Positions 6,261 to 11,987 of a DNA stretch of 11,987 nucleotides are shown here, in pieces. The notes below the pieces were generated by a model. It was not told where the DNA came from and ran no database searches. It worked only from the letters and a program-made list of their open reading frames with translations. The stretch spans positions 1-11,987 of the forward strand of contig JACOYD010000048.1 in the NCBI GenBank assembly GCA_016182055.1. Reading direction: 5' to 3'. This stretch comes from Candidatus Microgenomates bacterium (GTDB lineage: Bacteria; Patescibacteriota; Microgenomatia; Levybacterales; JACOYD01). The position numbers and the translations under genes are program-made. Numbering within the stretch: the stretch's first letter is position 1; every line of letters begins with the position of its first letter.

Positions 6261-7226
6261 ATGACCCAAAAAGTATTGATTACGGGAATTACCGGTTTTG
6301 CCGGAAGTTTTCTGGCAGAGCATTTGCTTGGTCAGAGTGGCCAATATAAAATTAGCGGGACATATCTTACCGAGACTAGTATTGCCAATGTTGCTCATAT
6401 AAAAAAAGACCTCAATTTAATCTCGCTAAACCTTTTGCACAAAGATAAAGTTTCCGATCTGATTTCAAAAATTAAGCCGGATTTGATATTTCATCTGGCC
6501 GCTCTTTCCTCGCCGTCGGATAGCTTCAAAAGTCCGGCAGAAACCATTACTAATAATGTGGTCGCCCAAATAAATCTACTGGAGGCTGTTCGCGCTCAAA
6601 ATCTTACAAACAGCAAAATTCTCATTACTTCTTCTGCCGATATCTACGGCATTGTGGAGGAAAAAAATTTGCCAATTGATGAGGAAACGGCGTTTATGCC
6701 GGCAAATCCTTATGCGGTATCCAAAATTACCCAAGATTTTTTGGCCTGGCAATATTTTATTTCCTACAAGCTCAATATTATCAGAGTGCGTCCTTTCAAT
6801 CACATCGGGCCCCGCCAGGCGCCCGGTTTTGTGGTATCCGATTTTGCCAAGAGAATTGCCTACATAGAAAAAGGTTTGACAGAGCCAATACTTCGTGTTG
6901 GCAATCTTGCCGCCAAACGCGACTTTACCGATGTGCGCGACATGACAGGAGCCTACATGTTAGCTTTGGAAAAAGGGAAGGCGGGAGATGTTTACAATAT
7001 TGGCTCAGGCTATGCCTATTCTATAGAAGAAATACTTAATATTTTGCTGTCAATGGCGAAATTAAAAATAACAGTTAAGAAAGACTCTTTACTTATTCGT
7101 CCAAGCGATACGCCCAAACTTATTTGCAACAGCGAAAAATTTGTCAAAGCTACCGGTTGGAAACCAGTTATTTCCCTAACACAAACTCTTAAAGACACGC
7201 TGGATTACTGGAGAAATATAGTTTAA
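6261..7226 (+). CDS. rmd: Rmd-like GDP-4-keto-6-deoxy-D-mannose reductase
   Basis: This extended SDR (321 residues) most resembles Rmd, which reduces GDP-4-keto-6-deoxy-D-mannose to GDP-D-rhamnose. Support comes from TGITGFAGS near 8-16, TSSADIYG (S124-S125), YAVSK (Y151, K155), and especially RPFNHIGPRQAPGFVVSDFA followed by VGNLAAKRDFTDVRDMTGAY, a block characteristic of GDP-hexose reductases of this group. It starts six bases after ugd, with AGGAAG at 6245-6250 as ribosome binding site. The next gene is gmd, which makes its expected substrate. A close relative acting on another NDP-4-keto sugar cannot be excluded, but the neighbouring gmd makes the GDP route likely. Confidence 0.87.
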   Translation: MTQKVLITGITGFAGSFLAEHLLGQSGQYKISGTYLTETSIANVAHIKKDLNLISLNLLHKDKVSDLISKIKPDLIFHLAALSSPSDSFKSPAETITNNVVAQINLLEAVRAQNLTNSKILITSSADIYGIVEEKNLPIDEETAFMPANPYAVSKITQDFLAWQYFISYKLNIIRVRPFNHIGPRQAPGFVVSDFAKRIAYIEKGLTEPILRVGNLAAKRDFTDVRDMTGAYMLALEKGKAGDVYNIGSGYAYSIEEILNILLSMAKLKITVKKDSLLIRPSDTPKLICNSEKFVKATGWKPVISLTQTLKDTLDYWRNIV

Positions 7227-8222
<996 letters not shown>

Positions 8223-9203
8223 ATGATGCAAACGGTTTTGGTTGCCGGGGGCGGCGGTTTTATCGGCTCGCATCTTTGCGGGGCTCTGGTGGCGGATGGT
8301 TATCGGGTAATGGCTGTTGATAATTTTATAACCGGTAACAAAAAAAATATCGAACCGCTGCTTAACAATAAACAGTTTGTACTTATTGAGGACGATATTA
8401 TTAACGAGAACTCCCGCCTTCGCCAAGGCTTCGGCGGGCAAGCAAAACTCAATTATATTTTTCATCTTGCCAGTCCGGCGTCGCCCAATAAAAAGAGTCC
8501 CAGAAGCTATATTAGCCACCCCATTGAAACCATGCTGGCCAACTCTCTGGGTACAAAAAATCTTTTGGATTTAGCCGGAGAACATGGTGCCGCCTTTCTT
8601 TATGCTTCCTCATCCGAAGTTTACGGAGACCCGCTGGTCTCTCCTCAAAATGAGGATTATTTTGGTAACGTAAACTCTATTGGTCCCCGCTCGGTGTATG
8701 ATGAGGGCAAGCGCTTTTCAGAAGCCATGACTATGGCCTATTCTAGAACACATAATGTTAATGTCCGAATTGTCCGTATTTTTAATACCTATGGACCTAA
8801 AATGGCAGCCGATGACGGCAGGGTAGTTTCCAACTTTATAACGCAGGCGCTGGAAAATAAACCAATTACCATTTATGGCTCTGGCAGTCAAACAAGAAGT
8901 TTTTGTTATATAGACGACATGGTTGACGGTTTGATAAAAGCGATGTTTAGCGACAAAAGCAGAGGAGAAGTTATCAATCTTGGCAATCCGCAGGAACTTC
9001 CTATTATAGAATTGGCAAAGCTGATTAAAAAATTGACAAACTCCCAGTCGGAACTTATTCATGGAGAATTGCCTCAGGATGACCCGCAAAAGAGAAAACC
9101 GGATATAACCCGAGCCAAAAGGCTTCTTTCCTTTCTGCCAAAAGTGCCCATTGAAGAAGGTTTGGCAAAAACGATACAATATTTTAAGGAGAGCAGTTTA
9201 TGA
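8223..9203 (+). CDS. UDP-glucuronate decarboxylase (UDP-xylose synthase), with in-frame palindrome
   Basis: The enzyme decarboxylates UDP-glucuronate to UDP-xylose with bound NAD. It is an extended SDR of 326 residues. GGGGFIGSH is the Rossmann loop. HLASPASP, SSSEVYGDP (S129-S131, E132), GNVNSIGPRSVYDEGKR (Y159, K163) and RIFNTYGPKMAADDGRVVSN with GSGSQTRSFCYIDD are strong UXS signatures. Residues 64-74 (SRLRQGFGGQA) come from an inserted GC-rich palindrome. Compared with UXS proteins as I recall them, the stretch before HLASPASP is about nine to ten residues longer, which equals the insert. It starts directly after gmd (ATG 8226 is also possible) and its stop overlaps the next ATG. Upstream ugd supplies its substrate. 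Confidence 0.95.
   Translation: MMQTVLVAGGGGFIGSHLCGALVADGYRVMAVDNFITGNKKNIEPLLNNKQFVLIEDDIINENSRLRQGFGGQAKLNYIFHLASPASPNKKSPRSYISHPIETMLANSLGTKNLLDLAGEHGAAFLYASSSEVYGDPLVSPQNEDYFGNVNSIGPRSVYDEGKRFSEAMTMAYSRTHNVNVRIVRIFNTYGPKMAADDGRVVSNFITQALENKPITIYGSGSQTRSFCYIDDMVDGLIKAMFSDKSRGEVINLGNPQELPIIELAKLIKKLTNSQSELIHGELPQDDPQKRKPDITRAKRLLSFLPKVPIEEGLAKTIQYFKESSL
8413..8438. repeat. GC-rich palindromic element inside the UXS gene, family B
   Basis: CCCGCC at 8413-8418 pairs with GGCGGG at 8433-8438, and GCCTT and AAGGC inside it can form an alternative hairpin with a CGCC loop. In the gene's frame it reads RLRQGFGGQ; the next + frame reads PAFAKASAG and the opposite strand reads LPAEALAKAG. All three frames are open, a trait of elements that can enter genes. 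It is richer in GC than the sequence on either side. I recall the same peptides in unrelated bacterial proteins, unverified here. Confidence 0.8.
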
Positions 9204-10369
9204 AAGTTGTTATTATCAATCCTACTTATAACGAAAAGGGGAATATTGAACGTCTCATAAAAATCCTCGAAGAGGAGGTATTTCCCAAGATCAAAAACCA
9301 CGAGATGCATATTCTGGTGGCGGATGACAATTCTCCTGACGGAACAGCAGACATTATCAGAGATTTGATGAAGAAGTACAAAAATCTTCATCTTATTTTA
9401 GGCCCCAAACATGGACTCGGCGCTGCATATGTGCGGGCGATGACGCATGCTATAGAAGAGCTTGGTGCCGATATTGTGTTTGAGATGGATGCAGACCTTT
9501 TTCATGATCCCAATAAAGTGCCCGAATTCTTGCAAAAAATTGACGAGGGGTATGATTTTGTTGTAGGCACAAGATACAGCGGCGGTGGTTCAATACCGCA
9601 AACTTGGGGGTTGCATCGAAAAATCTTTTCTATCGTTGGTAACCTCATGGTGCGGTCAATTCTAATGCGATTTTGGATTCATGATTGGACAGGAGGATTC
9701 AGAGCTCTGCGAAAAGAGGTTTTTCTCAAAGAGAAAGCCGAGTTGACAGCTTTTCGGGGATATACTTTTCAGGTATCATTTTTGCATAAGGTTGTACGAG
9801 ACGGATTCAAAATTACCGAAGTGCCGTTTCATGCCACCGACAGGACAATGGGCCGCTCAAAAATTGCCCCCAAAGAATATATTATCGATCTTCTCAAGTA
9901 TGTAATTATCTCCCGTTTTTGGGAGATTTTGCGTTCTCCTTTTCCCAAATATGCCCTCACCGGCTTTACCGGATATATTATCAATGCAGTGTTTCTGGAG
10001 CTATTTACCGATGTTTTTAACATTCATCCGGGAATAGCCGGAGCCATGGGAGCGGAGCTTTCCATTATCTGGAATTTTATTCTCAATAATTTCTGGGCCT
10101 TTTCCAAATACAAAATAACAGAGCTATCAAAACTTCCTTTTAAGTTTATTCAGTTTAATCTGGTTTCGGCCGGCTCTGTCGTTTTAATTGGCTCGGTCAT
10201 TACGGTTGGTGTTTCTATTTTTGGTGACACCCGTTTTATCCGTCAAATATTTTTGGTAATTGCTATTGGCTTTTTTGTCATTCCCTATAGCTATTCGATG
10301 TATAATTTCTTTATCTGGAAAAGATGGAAACCAAGATTTCTTCACAAAATTCAAAGTTTGCTGGGATAA
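9200..10369 (+). CDS. Polyprenyl-phosphate sugar synthase (DPM1-like GT2) fused to GtrA
   Basis: The N-terminal 235 or so residues are a GT2 glycosyltransferase of the dolichol-phosphate mannose synthase type, moving a sugar from an NDP-sugar to polyprenyl phosphate at the inner membrane face. Signs are PTYNEKGNIE at 8-17, DDNSPDG at 42-48, the metal-binding DADL at 97-100 followed by FHDP, GTRYSGGG, and DWTGGFRALRK. From about residue 251 (FPKYALTGFTGYIINA) the protein is a GtrA domain with about four membrane helices, thought to move lipid-linked sugar across the membrane. The 389-residue fusion is known elsewhere, including archaea and CPR as I recall. Its start overlaps the UXS stop by four bases. 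Whether it uses GDP-mannose, UDP-glucose or another donor cannot be told. Confidence 0.92.
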   Translation: MKVVIINPTYNEKGNIERLIKILEEEVFPKIKNHEMHILVADDNSPDGTADIIRDLMKKYKNLHLILGPKHGLGAAYVRAMTHAIEELGADIVFEMDADLFHDPNKVPEFLQKIDEGYDFVVGTRYSGGGSIPQTWGLHRKIFSIVGNLMVRSILMRFWIHDWTGGFRALRKEVFLKEKAELTAFRGYTFQVSFLHKVVRDGFKITEVPFHATDRTMGRSKIAPKEYIIDLLKYVIISRFWEILRSPFPKYALTGFTGYIINAVFLELFTDVFNIHPGIAGAMGAELSIIWNFILNNFWAFSKYKITELSKLPFKFIQFNLVSAGSVVLIGSVITVGVSIFGDTRFIRQIFLVIAIGFFVIPYSYSMYNFFIWKRWKPRFLHKIQSLLG

Positions 10370-11904
10370 ACCGGTGGCTGTTGGCAATTTTGCTGCTGGC
10401 GGCATTTCTGCGTCTTTTTCGCATTGCCGACTACATGACTTTTTTGGGCGATGAGGGAAGAGATGTTTTAATAGTCAAGCATATTCTGGAAGGGGATTTA
10501 ACACTCCTTGGGCCTACCGCTTCGGTGGGCGGATTTTTCTTGGGTCCCATTTATTACTATTTCATGGTCCCTTTTTTGTGGCTGTTTGGTCTTAACCCGG
10601 TAGGTCCGGCTGTAATGGTAGCTCTTTTTGGCATCGCCACGGTCTACCTTGTCTATCACGCAGGGAAAAAATTTTTTGGCGAAAAAGCAGGACTTATAGC
10701 CAGCGCGTTATACGCTGTTTCGCCGTTAGTGATTGCCTATTCCCGTTCATCGTGGAATCCAAACCTGATGCCATTTTTTTCTCTGCTGGGCATTATTGTT
10801 GTCTATCAGGCGGTTGCCAAAAATTCCTGGCGGCTGTTTATTTTGCTGGGTATTCTTTTGGGTATTGCTATGCAGCTTCACTATTTAACTACCTTTTTTG
10901 TTGTAGTAATAGCAGTTTATCTTCTTTTTGCCAGGTTATACTTGGGTCAAGGGGTAACCTTAATTAAAAACTTCGGCCAGACTCTGGCAGGATTTTTACT
11001 TGGGTTTTCTCCGTTTTTGGCCTTTGAAGTCCGTCACGGTTTCCCCAATATCAACACCGTGATCAGGTTTATGTTTGGTTCAACCGGAGAAACCGGCTTT
11101 GCGGGAGAAAAGTTTACTGGGATTGTCGGCGATGTTTTCTTTCGGCTTTTTGGCAGACTGATTACCCGTTTTCCTCCGCCTGAACAAGTTGGCTTGCGTG
11201 AGGACCCTGCCATTGCCCTCTGGTACTACGGTACTGCATTTTTGGGCATGGTAAGCGTGGGAGCGCTTATTTTTCTTTTTGTTAGAGCAATAGGCAAAAA
11301 TCGCAGCGACGTCCAAAAATTTGGCCTTCTTTTGTTTTGGTTTTTTATTAGCATTTTACTTTTTGGTTTTTACAAGAAGCCTATTTATGATTACTACTTT
11401 GGTTTTATTTTTCCCCTGCCTTTTCTGCTGGTGGGTTTTGTCCTTGCAAAATTTTATGAAGCAAAAAAACTTGCAATGGCGGGTAAGGTTTTGGCAGTTG
11501 CTATTTTTCTCTCCCTTTTTCTTTATAATCTTGACGGTATGCCCTTTAAGCATTCGCCAAACAGACAGCTGGCACAGGTAGAACAAATAAGTCAATTTGT
11601 CTTGGAAAAAACAGAAGGCCAGCCGTTTAATTTCGCTCTTTTAACCCTGGGCAATTCAGACCATGGATATCGTTACTTCTTTGAGTTGAAAAATAACCCG
11701 CCGGTTACCATTGAAAACGAGATAAATGATCCGGCCCGAAAAACGGTGACAGATCAATTACTTATTGTTTGTGAGGATCCCAACTGCAAACCGCTGGGTG
11801 ATTCTCTTTGGGAGGTGGCCGGTTTTGGCAGGGCAGAAATTGCGGGTGAGTGGCAGGTGTCGGTGGTTAAAGTCTACAAACTTACCCACTTTAACTCCTT
11901 TTAA
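10324..11904 (+). CDS. ArnT/PMT-like (GT39-type) GT-C glycosyltransferase
   Basis: This 526-residue polytopic protein resembles GT-C enzymes that move a sugar from a polyprenyl phosphate carrier to an acceptor on the outer membrane face. After a first helix at 17-34 comes LGDEGRDV with acidic D43-E44 in the first outside loop, where the GT-C catalytic acid sits. About ten helices reach to near residue 400. A polar C-terminal domain of about 110 residues follows, with a close cysteine pair (VCEDPNC) and GRAEIAGEW. ATG 10324 overlaps the upstream synthase by 46 bases; GGAA lies just before it, and the next in-frame ATG would remove the first helix. Placement after a polyprenyl-phosphate sugar synthase fits a donor-user pair. 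The acceptor is unknown. Confidence 0.85.
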   Translation: METKISSQNSKFAGINRWLLAILLLAAFLRLFRIADYMTFLGDEGRDVLIVKHILEGDLTLLGPTASVGGFFLGPIYYYFMVPFLWLFGLNPVGPAVMVALFGIATVYLVYHAGKKFFGEKAGLIASALYAVSPLVIAYSRSSWNPNLMPFFSLLGIIVVYQAVAKNSWRLFILLGILLGIAMQLHYLTTFFVVVIAVYLLFARLYLGQGVTLIKNFGQTLAGFLLGFSPFLAFEVRHGFPNINTVIRFMFGSTGETGFAGEKFTGIVGDVFFRLFGRLITRFPPPEQVGLREDPAIALWYYGTAFLGMVSVGALIFLFVRAIGKNRSDVQKFGLLLFWFFISILLFGFYKKPIYDYYFGFIFPLPFLLVGFVLAKFYEAKKLAMAGKVLAVAIFLSLFLYNLDGMPFKHSPNRQLAQVEQISQFVLEKTEGQPFNFALLTLGNSDHGYRYFFELKNNPPVTIENEINDPARKTVTDQLLIVCEDPNCKPLGDSLWEVAGFGRAEIAGEWQVSVVKVYKLTHFNSF

Positions 11905-11987
11905 TATGCCCCGTAGACGGAAGGAAGAGCGTGTGTATCCCATAAACTTTGGGCGCCTTAGTCATTGACGACGGCGACCCTATACTT
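11905..11987. other. Window end with no supported gene
   Basis: The 83 bases after the glycosyltransferase hold only fragments. One is a 20-codon + strand frame from ATG 11905. Another is a TTG-started frame from 11949 that stays open to the edge (GALVIDDGDPIL). The third is a minus-strand frame from the edge to a TAA at 11958-11960 (KYRVAVVND). I see no hairpin with a T-tract that would end transcription. None can be called without the next bases. Confidence 0.5.

Noticed and set aside
11958..11987. Possible 3' end of a convergent minus-strand gene (KYRVAVVND then TAA)
   Set aside because: Only nine residues are visible; an open + strand frame covers the same bases. Cannot be decided without further sequence.

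Overview
The window looks like a chromosomal segment of a Candidate Phyla Radiation (Patescibacteria) bacterium, most likely from the Microgenomates side. The reasons are the moderately AT-rich, tightly packed genes, the very short TsaB, a CAP-domain protein with an N-terminus I associate from memory with Microgenomates genomes, and short palindromes inserted in frame inside proteins. All genes read on the + strand. No rRNA, tRNA, CRISPR array, transposase or phage gene is visible. The lineage is inferred from gene character; I could not search databases.

Region 1 (1-1157) is a tRNA t6A-modification block: the 3' part of tsaE (cut by the left edge), tsaC/sua5 and a tsaB that stops right after its GPGSFTG core. 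tsaE carries an in-frame palindrome beside a heptanucleotide tandem repeat. Region 2 (1163-2331) starts with a good sigma70-type promoter lying over the abruptly ended tsaB tail. It is followed by a membrane-anchored CAP/SCP protein and a three-helix membrane protein of unknown function.

Region 3 (2332-11904) is a nine-gene sugar-nucleotide and glycosyltransfer cluster, opened by a palindromic hairpin in front of the rmlA ribosome binding site. The order is rmlA, rmlB, an rmlD-like reductase, ugd, an rmd-like reductase, gmd, a UDP-glucuronate decarboxylase (UXS type), a polyprenyl-phosphate sugar synthase fused to GtrA, and an ArnT/PMT-like GT-C glycosyltransferase. Spacing runs from a 46-base overlap to a 21-base gap, so the genes are probably cotranscribed and partly translationally coupled. 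The last 83 bases hold no gene I can support.

Together the enzymes would make a dTDP-6-deoxyhexose (an rmlC epimerase is not in the window), UDP-glucuronate and UDP-xylose, and GDP-4-keto-6-deoxymannose leading to GDP-D-rhamnose. The last two genes would load a sugar on a polyprenyl phosphate carrier and transfer it outside the membrane. This suggests synthesis of a surface glycan or glycosylated surface proteins. I do not see a wholly new system. The most unusual signals are the palindromes translated within tsaE and the UXS gene, their relative at the rmlA leader, and the promoter over the shortened end of tsaB.
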